Positions 1 through 8,280 of a stretch of 64,000 nucleotides of DNA are shown here, one piece after another. The position numbers and the translations under genes were made by a program. Location: positions 1 through 64,000 of the forward strand of contig MGXT01000001.1 in NCBI GenBank assembly GCA_001801465.1. Reading direction: 5' to 3'. The DNA comes from Gammaproteobacteria bacterium RIFCSPHIGHO2_12_FULL_35_23 (GTDB taxonomy: Bacteria > Pseudomonadota > Gammaproteobacteria > UBA12402). The notes under the pieces were generated by a model. The model was not told where the DNA came from, did no database searches, and was given only the letters and a program-made list of their open reading frames with translations. Every line of letters starts with the position of its first letter. Within the stretch, counting starts at the first letter, position 1.

Positions 1-142
1 CTGAGCGCACATGATACTGAACATACTTAATTACCCCTGGGATTTTGGCAATTAATGGGCCATGGGTATTCTTCCAGTAATGTCTGAATTCTTCAACACT
101 CATTCCTGGCTTGCGTCTCAAAATGACAAATCGTTTAATCAT
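1..142 (-). CDS. EthD-domain protein, N-terminal part only
   Basis: The gene runs off the left edge; 47 codons are visible, starting at the ATG at 142-140 and beginning MIKRFVILRRKPGMSVEEF. The segment RKPGMSVEEFRHYWKNTHGP is the usual opening of EthD-type dimeric alpha/beta-barrel proteins (strand, then a helix with HYW..THGP). Family members range from accessory proteins of oxidation pathways to small proteins of unknown role, so no reaction can be assigned. It has no evident tie to polysaccharide synthesis and is probably the chromosomal flank of the cluster. A near-perfect palindrome lies 24 bases upstream of the start. Confidence 0.75.
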   Translation of the reverse strand, partial: MIKRFVILRRKPGMSVEEFRHYWKNTHGPLIAKIPGVIKYVQYHVRS

Positions 143-165
143 AAGGTTTCCGTATAGTTTTTGGC

Positions 166-193
166 GGTAACAAAAACGTTCGTTTATGTTACC
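166..193. promoter_or_regulatory. 28-bp near-perfect palindrome upstream of the EthD gene
   Basis: The half-sites GGTAACA and TGTTACC flank AAACG-TT-CGTTT, so 24 of 28 positions pair (one mismatched pair, and the central TT). There is no T-run on either side, which argues against a terminator. The position 24 bases before the EthD-domain start fits an operator for a dimeric regulator. No regulator gene is visible in the window, so the binding protein is unknown. Confidence 0.45.
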
Positions 194-359
194 TGAACAT
201 CAAATTCATTTCCGCAAGAAAAGTAAGGCATATCGTGATAATTATAACGGCTAAAAATTCAAAATCATACACGTGATTGTATATAATGGGTTACTTTATC
301 AGCACATTGCCCTAAAGTGGCGACAAAACGCAGCTTCCATACCTTCCCACCAATATGAA

Positions 360-2234
360 TCAATGGCTTAACAGCTCTTGCCATTTCTCTAGTGTTTCAT
401 CCATAAAAAAATCTAAATTGTTGTCTATAAATTGATGAGCCAGAATATTTTTAGCCAGTTCTTTGCCAGAATGGACAAATTTAACTGACTGATAACCCCG
501 TAAGTAACTAAAATTGATAAAGGAAGGATCAAGCATGATGATACAAGGAATTCCTAGGTAAAGAGCTTCAATAGGAACACTAGTTAAATTGCTAGTAAAC
601 ACACTATTAACTTTTGACAACAAAGTTACTAATAATTCTTGGGTTAAATTAAACGCTAATTTTGGAAAAAGCTTCTTTATAGCACTCTTCTCTAACGGCA
701 AAAAAGGATGCGTTTTGATAATAAGATCAATATTTAACTGATCCAATTCATCCATTGCTTCATTGAGTAATTTTAACTGACCTAATGTAGATTGCAACCT
801 ATAATCGGTTGCACAGAGTAACGTTTTTTTATTTTTTAGTATCCTTTGTGGTTCGCGAGAAAGTTTTTTTAAATATAAATAGCGCATCGCTTCAATTTGC
901 ACGATATCGCCAGATGGTGTCCCAAAAACAATTAATTGCTGTTTAGCATTTTCTGATACTACAGCTATTTTATCTGGTCTTGGTCCGGCTACTGTTGATT
1001 TATCATACCAATAGGCTTCGCCTTCAAAAAAACGTAGATCAAAAAATGGAATAACATTATGAGCAATGCCTATACATTTACCATGCTGTGCAAAATGCCA
1101 AGCACTAGTAAAAGCTCGCTCCCAGTTTATATTTTCCATGGTATACAGGCCTAAACTTTGTTTTTTTACTTTTTTACTATAATTAGTAAAGGCATGCACC
1201 CAAAACAAATTTTTCAGTAACACAGTACCAAAAAAGGAAGACTTCCAATCCTCTTCCAATAATAAGTTTACACTTACACCATTTATAGCTGGTAGTTTTT
1301 TATAGGCAAAAAAAGTCCTGCTATTTTTAACAATTACTTTTAAATACTCACAAAATATTTTGTAAATATCTAAGAAAGATAGAGTTTCTTCTATAAATAA
1401 ATACTGCTGGTTTTTGGGCCCGCTTGCTAAAAAAATTTTCCTATACTGTAAGGCTTTTTTAAAAGAACACTGTCCGCCCTCAAGGTAAATTAATACCCAA
1501 GTAATTTGTTTATTTTGTTTATTAAGTAAATCATGTACCTGCCACCAATAATGAGAATAAAATTCTCCTGCATTGGCTTTGTTTAAATCTATATTAGGAA
1601 AGTAAGTAACTATCGTTATACCCTCAGTTTGCATATTGCTTAATACTTCTTTAAACATTTTTTTACTAAAGAAAAATATTGTGCTATCACTCAAAATTTT
1701 TAAGGACAATAAACAAGCTCTTATTATATGAGGGCAGTAATTTTTGAACTTAAATCCTTTAAATAATTTTTCACCCGGTTTTATTACTTTTATTTTCTTA
1801 TTTTTAAAAAACGAAGATTTTTTAATAGTTTTAATTAACTGCGTGTTATTTGAAATAATGGTGAGTGATTCAATATTTAATTGATTTAACAACCTTGTTA
1901 ATGCCAAGAGCCTAAAAATATTATAGATGCTAGGTGATTTATAAAAACTTTTTTCATGAATTTTTCCCAACCACCAAAGCGAGAGATTGTTTTCGTAAGC
2001 AAAATGATCTCTAATTTTTTTATTGTTTATTTTCCATTCGCTTAATTGATAAACCCAATGAACATATTCCTTTCTTAACTCATCTCCCCATAAGTCAGTT
2101 AAGGCGGGTAAAGAAAAGTTTTCTGAATCTGAAGTAAAAGCCTCCCAATAAATTTTTGTTCCGGAATTACTACATTTGATTGCTGTCTCGGTATCAATTA
2201 AAAAAGCCTCTTTTTCATTAATACTATTATTCAA
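360..2234 (-). CDS. putative surface-carbohydrate biosynthesis protein, TIGR04326-like
   Basis: A 624-residue soluble-looking protein. It resembles the surface carbohydrate proteins first grouped in Leptospira (TIGR04326-like): an N-terminal half with WWLGKIHEKS and IYNIFRLLAL, and a C-terminal half shaped like a GT-B or CDP-glycerol-transferase Rossmann domain, with the acceptor-side loop SNLTSVPIEALYLGIPCI at about 548-565. A glycosyltransferase role is likely but the sugar is unknown. The start is TTG at 2234: no other Met lies in the first 190 residues and GGATAGAAGAAG precedes it. It overlaps the stop of the preceding cyclase-family gene by 8 bases, so it is probably translationally coupled and is the last gene of the 360-10531 operon. 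Family name is from memory of motif pattern; function is inference. Confidence 0.6.
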   Translation of the reverse strand: MNNSINEKEAFLIDTETAIKCSNSGTKIYWEAFTSDSENFSLPALTDLWGDELRKEYVHWVYQLSEWKINNKKIRDHFAYENNLSLWWLGKIHEKSFYKSPSIYNIFRLLALTRLLNQLNIESLTIISNNTQLIKTIKKSSFFKNKKIKVIKPGEKLFKGFKFKNYCPHIIRACLLSLKILSDSTIFFFSKKMFKEVLSNMQTEGITIVTYFPNIDLNKANAGEFYSHYWWQVHDLLNKQNKQITWVLIYLEGGQCSFKKALQYRKIFLASGPKNQQYLFIEETLSFLDIYKIFCEYLKVIVKNSRTFFAYKKLPAINGVSVNLLLEEDWKSSFFGTVLLKNLFWVHAFTNYSKKVKKQSLGLYTMENINWERAFTSAWHFAQHGKCIGIAHNVIPFFDLRFFEGEAYWYDKSTVAGPRPDKIAVVSENAKQQLIVFGTPSGDIVQIEAMRYLYLKKLSREPQRILKNKKTLLCATDYRLQSTLGQLKLLNEAMDELDQLNIDLIIKTHPFLPLEKSAIKKLFPKLAFNLTQELLVTLLSKVNSVFTSNLTSVPIEALYLGIPCIIMLDPSFINFSYLRGYQSVKFVHSGKELAKNILAHQFIDNNLDFFMDETLEKWQELLSH

Positions 2235-2898
2235 CTTCTTCTATCCATCCAATTAAAGTACAAGGTGCGCCATCTCCTGCAACAAAACGTAACGGTAGTG
2301 CTACTACTAACAATACGTTATTGTTAAACTCCTGCAAAGAAACGTCTTCAAAAATACGCAACCCTTTACTTAAAAACGCTTTATGAGCTTCTCTTCCTAG
2401 CTCTCTGTGACAAAAACTAGTTAACGATAGACAATCCATACCAACTGCTTTCAGTTTGGGAAATTTCTTATGAAGAAAATCTGCTAATTCAGGTGAAAAA
2501 CCGGGGCTTCTCGACCAATAAATTTCTTCCTGTCTATATTGCTCATAGCCTGTTTTAAAGAATAACAAATCCATATTGCTGTCTAAAGACTCTATCCCTT
2601 GTAGAAAACTTGAATCAATAATATCAGCTTGTCGACACTTAACTTTTAAGAGTTGAGGACATTGAAAAACCCAATCCTGCGCTGAATAAGCATCTATAGT
2701 TTCGCCATTTTTTAAAAAATGTTTAGGGGCATCGACGTGAGTGCCGGCGTGATTAGATAAGGTGAGCTTTACTGTATTACAGCTATCGCCCTTACAAATT
2801 GATTTTTCAGGTGTTATTTCAATCCCTTTCTGACCAGCAAACAAGGGCGTATTGGTGTCTAATACATGTGACAGCCAAATCACTTTGGTATTAAGCAT
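2227..2898 (-). CDS. cyclase-family (kynurenine formamidase-like) metal hydrolase
   Basis: This 223-residue protein has the metal-binding signature of the PF04199 cyclase family, SNHAGTHVDAPKHF at about residues 49-62, with the His-x-x-x-His-x-Asp pattern intact. Characterised members hydrolyse amides or lactones (kynurenine formamidase, isatin hydrolase). In this operon it may open a lactone or amide of a sugar or cyclitol intermediate, but that is inference. I place the start at the ATG at 2898, which overlaps the stop of the upstream dehydrogenase by 8 bases (ATGCTTAA); a TTG nine codons upstream, preceded by GAGGG, is an alternative. It sits between a hydroxyacid dehydrogenase and a putative transferase. 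Confidence 0.8.
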   Translation of the reverse strand: MLNTKVIWLSHVLDTNTPLFAGQKGIEITPEKSICKGDSCNTVKLTLSNHAGTHVDAPKHFLKNGETIDAYSAQDWVFQCPQLLKVKCRQADIIDSSFLQGIESLDSNMDLLFFKTGYEQYRQEEIYWSRSPGFSPELADFLHKKFPKLKAVGMDCLSLTSFCHRELGREAHKAFLSKGLRIFEDVSLQEFNNNVLLVVALPLRFVAGDGAPCTLIGWIEEVE

Positions 2899-3838
2899 AG
2901 TTTTCAATTTTTGGTATGGTGGCAACTTTTAAGCCCTCGATTGCTTGTAATCCCATCGCTAAAATAGCTTCTTCTGTACTACCAGCTATATGACTGGTAG
3001 CAAAAAAATTATCTAATTGTAATAATTTTAATGGTACTTTGGGCTCAGTCTCAAAAACATCTAAAGCAGCAGCTTGCAAATAATTATGCTGCAAAAATTC
3101 ATACAAAGCCTCTTCATTTATTAATCCGCCACGAGCTGTATTAATTAATATTGAACCTTTTTTCATTTTAGATAATTGTGGTTTATCAATAAAATGATAA
3201 TTGTTTAGAGTTAGAGGAACATGTAAAGTAACAATATCAGAATTCATTAACAACTTTTCAAGATTTATTTGAGTGACATGGGGCGGCAAATTGTTATGCT
3301 CTATCACGTCATAGATTAAACATTGACAATTAAAGCCTTTTAATAATTCTGCTAAATCTCTACCTATAGCACCAAAACCAATAATTCCTACTACTTTGCC
3401 TGTCAAAGTAGTACCCCTTAGCTGCCGCCATTTATCTTTTTTTACATTCGCATTAATAGCGGGTAAGTGTCTTAATAACGTAAAAACTAATGCGAGCACT
3501 AACTCAGAAACTGAACGCTTATTTACACCAGGTGTATGAGTAAAAGCTACATTATACTGGTTAAGTGCTTTAAAATCTATTTTATCAATACCTGTACCCA
3601 TTTTACAAATTACTTTTAAATCTGGAAGTTTTGCTAGCAAAATTTCATCAATCAACTCTAATCCAATAATTGCTTTTTCAGCGCCCTGCAAAAAATTAAC
3701 TAGCTTTTCTCCTGTTAATTGCTCATTAGATTCATTAAATTTTACATTTATATATTCTTTTTGTAATTGCTGACGTAGTAATGGGTGTGTTGAAAATGAT
3801 CTTGAGGTTACCGCAACTAATCCAGTCTTTTCACTCAT
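2891..3838 (-). CDS. D-2-hydroxyacid dehydrogenase (phosphoglycerate-dehydrogenase type)
   Basis: The 315 residues match NAD-dependent D-2-hydroxyacid dehydrogenases: a nucleotide-binding loop GIIGFGAIGRDLAEL near 150, catalytic Arg in NTARGGLIN near 233, Glu in FETEP near 262 and His in SHIAGSTEEA near 282. The length is that of a SerA catalytic core without an ACT domain. The family reduces 2-oxoacids or oxidises 2-hydroxyacids. Lying between a dehydroquinate-synthase-like cyclase and a cyclase-fold hydrolase, it is unlikely to be a serine-biosynthesis gene. The ATG start overlaps the TGA of the next upstream gene (ATGA). Confidence 0.85.
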   Translation of the reverse strand: MSEKTGLVAVTSRSFSTHPLLRQQLQKEYINVKFNESNEQLTGEKLVNFLQGAEKAIIGLELIDEILLAKLPDLKVICKMGTGIDKIDFKALNQYNVAFTHTPGVNKRSVSELVLALVFTLLRHLPAINANVKKDKWRQLRGTTLTGKVVGIIGFGAIGRDLAELLKGFNCQCLIYDVIEHNNLPPHVTQINLEKLLMNSDIVTLHVPLTLNNYHFIDKPQLSKMKKGSILINTARGGLINEEALYEFLQHNYLQAAALDVFETEPKVPLKLLQLDNFFATSHIAGSTEEAILAMGLQAIEGLKVATIPKIENYA

Positions 3839-4917
3839 AATGTCCGTCCTGTTAATAAATAATCTTTACACACAGCTTTAAACCGATGGTCATTTTCAAA
3901 AAAAGTACGTGTCGGAACACCCTTCTTATCAGGTAAAATTAAACCCAACTGATTATTACCCTTGTTTTTTTTGTCTTTAGAAATCGCATTAATAAATGTT
4001 TCTAATGGAATATCATAATCAATAAATTTAGAAAAGTTTTTTTTCAATATTGGGTGCATACGTAAATAATTCTCTTCACTGCCGAACTTAAAATTGCTTG
4101 CAACATAATTAGCCATATCCATGCCTATTGTTACGGCTATTCCATGAGGAATTTTATAGTCAGCTGCAGATTCAATGGCGTGGCCAAAGGTATGTCCGTA
4201 ATTCATGACATTGCGTATACCTCTATCGAACTCATCTTGTTCAATTATCTTTTTCTTTATCTCTAATGAACGCCGAATATACTTTTGCATAATTAACTTA
4301 TTAGTGAATAGCAACTCATAGTCATTGGCAATACTATTAAAGGAATCTATCCCTTCAATTGCATGAACCTTTAACATCTCTCCCACGCCAGAGCAAATAT
4401 CTACCCTATCTAACGTATCTAAAAACTTCAATGCTATGGTTATTTTTTTAGGGGGAGTAAAAGTGCCTAAAATATTTTTGGTGTTGCCACAATTTATAGA
4501 ACTTTTAGAACCTATACAGGAATCTGCTTGGGCTAATAACGTTGTAGGATAAAACCACCAGTTAACCCCACGTAGAAGCGTTGCAGCAAGAAAACACGTG
4601 ATATCCTGAATAATCCCGCCACCTATTGCAATGAATCTATGATCTCTACGTACCTTATTTTTTACTAAATGCTCAACATAGGCAGGGAATTGATGCAAAG
4701 CTTTATTAGATTCAGTAGCTTTGATTAATAATACCGAAGGAGACTGTAAAATTTTAGAAAGTGCCTCTTGGTAACAATCAGCAATTTTCTCATCAATAAT
4801 ATAGTGATTGGTTTCGCTTTCAATCTCATCAAACCAAACATCATTAGTAAACTTAACTTGATATTCTCCTTGATGCGATTGAATCATTAAAGGGTCATAC
4901 ACGAGTAAAACCCCCAT
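3835..4917 (-). CDS. 3-dehydroquinate-synthase-like sugar phosphate cyclase
   Basis: This 360-residue protein has the AroB fold signatures: a glycine-rich NAD site GGGIIQDITCF near 98-108, RGVNWWFYPTTLLAQADSC, KN in NTKNILG, and the three metal ligands in GVGEMLKVHA (Glu), NYGHTFGHAIE (His) and PHGIAVTIGM (His). Two places depart from standard shikimate AroB: IQD replaces VGD and GSKSSIN replaces GGKTGIN. Sugar phosphate cyclases include dehydroquinate, 2-deoxy-scyllo-inosose and valiolone synthases, so the product may be another carbocycle. Start taken at ATG 4917 (a TTG lies one codon upstream; ATG 4887 is also possible). It overlaps the SDR gene by 23 bases. Its surroundings are sugar-activation genes rather than shikimate genes. 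Confidence 0.85.
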   Translation of the reverse strand: MGVLLVYDPLMIQSHQGEYQVKFTNDVWFDEIESETNHYIIDEKIADCYQEALSKILQSPSVLLIKATESNKALHQFPAYVEHLVKNKVRRDHRFIAIGGGIIQDITCFLAATLLRGVNWWFYPTTLLAQADSCIGSKSSINCGNTKNILGTFTPPKKITIALKFLDTLDRVDICSGVGEMLKVHAIEGIDSFNSIANDYELLFTNKLIMQKYIRRSLEIKKKIIEQDEFDRGIRNVMNYGHTFGHAIESAADYKIPHGIAVTIGMDMANYVASNFKFGSEENYLRMHPILKKNFSKFIDYDIPLETFINAISKDKKNKGNNQLGLILPDKKGVPTRTFFENDHRFKAVCKDYLLTGRTL

Positions 4918-5611
4918 CAATAATTAAATTCTGACCACTAATATAAGTATTCTCTGTGCTTACTAACCAAGTCGTTAAAGCGGCAATTTCTTCAGCTTTA
5001 CCCAAACGTTTAATAGGAATTTGTTGAGCCATGTTTTCCATGCCCTCTTTACCTAGAATTTCCTTGGTCATATCTGTTTCGATAAACCCAGGCGCTATAT
5101 TATTAACTAGTATTCCCTCTGAAGCTACCTCAGCCGCTAAAGCTACCGTCATACCATTTAAAGCAAATTTACTGGTAGAATAAGAGGCTCTGCCTATTTT
5201 ACTAATTTCACTCCAGATTGAGGTAATATTTACAATACGCCCCCAACCTCTTTTTTTCATTGCTGGAATAACTGCCTGGCATAACTGAAAAGGAACTGTT
5301 GTATTAATTTGCTGAATTTCCATATAGTCTTGAAATGAAATATCACAAAACTTGTTAATTTTATTAATGCCAGCATTATTAATTAAAATATCAGGCGTGT
5401 GCTTCTTAAGAAACCCAATAAAGCTTTCTATCTCTTGAGAAACTAAGAAATTAACTTGATAATAATCAATATCATCAAGTAGTGTAAAATTAGGCTTAGT
5501 CCCTGTTATCAGTACCGTGGCGCCTTCTTTTTTTAACCGTAAGGCAGTTGCCAACCCAATTCCCCGTGTACCACCAGTAATTACAACTTTTTTACCTTCA
5601 AAATTATACAT
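4895..5611 (-). CDS. short-chain dehydrogenase/reductase, FabG-like
   Basis: A classical SDR of 238 residues: TGGTRGIG cofactor loop at about 12-19, NNAG near 77-80, catalytic Ser in NITSIWSE, YSTSK near 143-147, and a C-terminal PGFIETDMT loop with SGQNLIIDGG. FabG-like SDRs reduce or oxidise a single carbonyl or alcohol with NAD(P)H. It lies three bases after the Gfo/Idh gene and overlaps the cyclase gene, so I expect it to act on the same intermediate, perhaps reducing the ketone left by the sugar phosphate cyclase. Fatty acid synthesis is unlikely since no other fab gene is nearby. The start is ATG 5611. Confidence 0.85.
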   Translation of the reverse strand: MYNFEGKKVVITGGTRGIGLATALRLKKEGATVLITGTKPNFTLLDDIDYYQVNFLVSQEIESFIGFLKKHTPDILINNAGINKINKFCDISFQDYMEIQQINTTVPFQLCQAVIPAMKKRGWGRIVNITSIWSEISKIGRASYSTSKFALNGMTVALAAEVASEGILVNNIAPGFIETDMTKEILGKEGMENMAQQIPIKRLGKAEEIAALTTWLVSTENTYISGQNLIIDGGFTRV

Positions 5612-5614
5612 TAA

Positions 5615-6673
5615 CTACTCACTTGTTATATCAACGAGTAAGGCCTTTTCTGACTGCCATTTTTCCATCCAAACCTTGTCTGCTGAATAAATTTTACTCA
5701 CTAAGGCCATGGTTTTATAGGCATCTTCGATAGAACCACTGACGAGCGGCTGATTTAAATGAATTGCTTGAATAAAAACTCTAATTTCTTCTTCCCATGA
5801 TGGATCAGTATTGTATCTTGTTAATTGTTCTCTAGGATCACCGTTACCATTATGATCAGCCCAGATTATTTTCAAAGTTTCATCGCCATAACTTTTAGAA
5901 CCGGAAAGAATTCCACCTAATATTAGACTCCCTTTCTCGAAATTTATATCTAATTCAAATCGATGACGCCACTGAGTAGCCGAAGAATGTAACATACCGA
6001 CGACGCCATCTGCTGTTTTCATTAACGCATAAGCATTATCTTCAACATCATAATTCCAATAGTTATTAGAAACAAAGCTATAAACTTCGCTAAACTCTCC
6101 GGCAAATAATCTCATCAGATCTACCAGATGAATACCTTGATCTAACAATACTCCGCCCCCAGCAATTTCTCTTTTGGTTCGCCAATCCGATTGATTAAAA
6201 GTAACTAACTTAGATTTTCCATAAACACCTTTTAAATTTATAATTTTACCCAATTCTTGAGAGCGCATAATTTTCAAAGCATCAATTACCGAATGATGAT
6301 GACGATGATTAAAGCCATACATTAATTGTAAATCAGAATATTTTTGTTTACATTTTCTGACATGAATTATATCTGCTAAATTTCTGCCCGGTGGCTTTTC
6401 ACAAAACACATGCAAACTATTTTCTAAGCCTGCAATGCAAACTTCAGCTGCCATATCATTGGTTAAACAAACTAAAAGAATGTCTAAATCTTGCGTTAAT
6501 AAATCTTTATAATTATTATAATAAAGAACCCCATCTTCAAACTTACTATTTTCAGTAAAATGTCTATCACAAACAGCTATGAGCTTTAAGTGAGGATGTT
6601 TATCAATACAAATTCTTCGTCTTTTACCTACTACACCATAACCTGCAATACCAACTTTTAATTTCTCAACCAT
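5615..6673 (-). CDS. Gfo/Idh/MocA-family oxidoreductase
   Basis: A 352-residue protein with the N-terminal Rossmann motif GIAGYGVVGKRR, the conserved EKP segment CEKPPGRN near 90, and the C-terminal alpha/beta domain with GGGVLLDQGIHLVDLMR near 170. The family oxidises or reduces sugars, inositols or sugar nucleotides with NAD(P). The chosen ATG at 6673 shares one base with the stop of the cytidylyltransferase gene (TAATG) and has GGGGA eight bases before it; a second ATG at 6688 lacks a ribosome binding site. Together with the SDR and the hydroxyacid dehydrogenase it makes three redox enzymes in this short operon. Confidence 0.85.
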   Translation of the reverse strand: MVEKLKVGIAGYGVVGKRRRICIDKHPHLKLIAVCDRHFTENSKFEDGVLYYNNYKDLLTQDLDILLVCLTNDMAAEVCIAGLENSLHVFCEKPPGRNLADIIHVRKCKQKYSDLQLMYGFNHRHHHSVIDALKIMRSQELGKIINLKGVYGKSKLVTFNQSDWRTKREIAGGGVLLDQGIHLVDLMRLFAGEFSEVYSFVSNNYWNYDVEDNAYALMKTADGVVGMLHSSATQWRHRFELDINFEKGSLILGGILSGSKSYGDETLKIIWADHNGNGDPREQLTRYNTDPSWEEEIRVFIQAIHLNQPLVSGSIEDAYKTMALVSKIYSADKVWMEKWQSEKALLVDITSE

Positions 6674-7437
6674 TAATATTTTCCCCATAAAGAGTCATTC
6701 TTCATATGAGCTTCTACTAACCCAATATCTTTTGGACTATCAACAGAAAATGACTCTCTATAGGGATAAGGAGCTATTGTTTGCCTATAGCCATGATCTA
6801 GAATACGATTGCTATCACAAGACTCTTTTAATTCTAGAGGTGATTCTGGTAATTGAGTAAAGGTTTTTAAGAAATGCCAACGAAAAGCAAATATTCCATA
6901 GATACGTCTAGCACCAAGCTCTAAATTAAATTTTTCACAATAGGGTACTGGACTGCGTGAGGTATAGAGCACATTGCCTTTTAGATCATGTATAATTTTG
7001 ACTGTATCCGGATTGATAAATTGCGCCTCATTGCCAATGGCCATGGCCAGCACCGTGCCATTAATTTGAGAATCTTCTTCTAAAGGCTTGATAGCAGCCG
7101 CAATCATATCAGGATGCAACATAGGCTCATCGCCTTGCACACAAGCTACAATATCATGCTCTTTTACCGGTACACCACATTTAGAAATTGCTTCAGCAAC
7201 ACGATCTAAACACCGAATGTGTTTATTAGAGGTCATGATGACTGGATAGGATTTAGAAATCGCAAAATTTTCAATTTCTTTATCACAGGTTGCTAAATAA
7301 AGACCATCCCATTTAGTAAACATTTTTGTTCTACAAAAAACATGTTCTATCATGGGTCTATTTAAGATTGGAAACAATGGCTTACCTGGAAAACGACTAG
7401 AGGCCATGCGTGCTGGAACAATACCCCATATCTTCAT
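6673..7437 (-). CDS. KdsB-like cytidylyltransferase (CMP-ulosonate synthetase type)
   Basis: The 254 residues follow the CMP-Kdo synthetase family: nucleotide-binding VPARMASSRFPGKPL at 6-20, QGDEP near 104-108 and the C-terminal metal Asp in VDSPKDI near 234. All residues known to hold CTP and magnesium in KdsB seem present, so transfer of CMP to an anomeric or acidic sugar hydroxyl is likely. Housekeeping KdsB is normally in the lpxK region, and here it heads a set with a dehydroquinate-synthase-like cyclase, so the substrate is probably another ulosonate or a cyclitol. It is 10 bases from the FkbM methyltransferase. Substrate is inference. Confidence 0.8.
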   Translation of the reverse strand: MKIWGIVPARMASSRFPGKPLFPILNRPMIEHVFCRTKMFTKWDGLYLATCDKEIENFAISKSYPVIMTSNKHIRCLDRVAEAISKCGVPVKEHDIVACVQGDEPMLHPDMIAAAIKPLEEDSQINGTVLAMAIGNEAQFINPDTVKIIHDLKGNVLYTSRSPVPYCEKFNLELGARRIYGIFAFRWHFLKTFTQLPESPLELKESCDSNRILDHGYRQTIAPYPYRESFSVDSPKDIGLVEAHMKNDSLWGKY

Positions 7438-7447
7438 AGATATCCTA

Positions 7448-8272
7448 TTATATTAGTCTTTTAAAAATATAATTATAAAAATGACTGAACTCTGTATCGC
7501 TTCTATCTATAACACAATCTTTTTGAGCTACTTCAAAGCCATTATTTATCATAGTATCTAATACATTCATATGATCAGTAAGCTTTGTATTTAATTCAAT
7601 CAGAACACTTTTCAGCGCTAGATTTTTAAGGGTTTGTAAAGCACCTGTTATTACAGAGGGTTCTAAACCGTCAACATCTATTTTAATATGATTTGGAACT
7701 GGTAGCTTATACTGTTGAATTAAATAATCGATTGTATGAGCGATAACTGCTTGTTTAAATTTAGGTGAAAAGCGCTCATAATTACAATCTAAATTATCGC
7801 CAAAATTATTTAGAGCCCCGCCGATAGTAAAATCTTTAATATTTAAAGCTCCAAATTCTTCCTTTTCCCCCACAGCAATATTGAGAGCATTGACTTTATC
7901 TTGTAATGAATTAAGGTAAATATTCCTATTTAAAAGTGCATAATTTTGTGACTCTGGTTCAAATGCAAAAACTTTTATTCCTCTTTCCGCAGCATAAATG
8001 GTATAAAGTCCTACATTAGCCCCAATATCAAACAAAATATCATTTTCAGAAAAACTATCAATCCAAGTTAAGGTGTGAGGCTCTTTAGTAAAGTAAGTTT
8101 TTGCTCGCCAAAGCGTCATGTTATTAGGACAAAAAAGTTTAAAATCTTTTTTACCTTTTTTTATTGGATAAATTAAATTGGCTTTTTCATATAAACTTAC
8201 ATTTATTTTATTGGCTTTTCTAAATAGCTTAGTAAATGGAATTGTTACGATATCAAATAGTTCTTGTTTCAT
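7448..8272 (-). CDS. FkbM-family SAM-dependent methyltransferase
   Basis: A 274-residue protein with the SAM site LFDIGANVGLYTIYAAERG near 79-97, the acidic ribose-binding residue in FEPES, and IKIDVDGLEPSVITGA near 197-212, which is diagnostic for FkbM methyltransferases. The family O-methylates sugars and polyketides and is common in polysaccharide clusters. The target here may be the sugar made by neighbouring genes. It is packed in the operon, 8 bases after the upstream Gfo/Idh gene. Confidence 0.85.
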   Translation of the reverse strand: MKQELFDIVTIPFTKLFRKANKINVSLYEKANLIYPIKKGKKDFKLFCPNNMTLWRAKTYFTKEPHTLTWIDSFSENDILFDIGANVGLYTIYAAERGIKVFAFEPESQNYALLNRNIYLNSLQDKVNALNIAVGEKEEFGALNIKDFTIGGALNNFGDNLDCNYERFSPKFKQAVIAHTIDYLIQQYKLPVPNHIKIDVDGLEPSVITGALQTLKNLALKSVLIELNTKLTDHMNVLDTMINNGFEVAQKDCVIDRSDTEFSHFYNYIFKRLI

Positions 8273-8280
8273 ATATTTCC

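Noticed and set aside
2899..2925. TTG start at 2925 for the cyclase-family gene
   Set aside because: It would add nine residues and a 35-base overlap; the ATG at 2898 fits the family start and an ATGCTTAA junction better, although GAGGG before the TTG keeps it possible.
3835..4917. AroB of the shikimate pathway
   Set aside because: The metal ligands fit, but signature substitutions and operon partners (KdsB-like, Gfo/Idh, SDR) argue for a different cyclase product.
6673..7437. Housekeeping kdsB
   Set aside because: Sequence is compatible, but the operon has none of the lpxK, msbA or Kdo genes, so I kept it as KdsB-like only.
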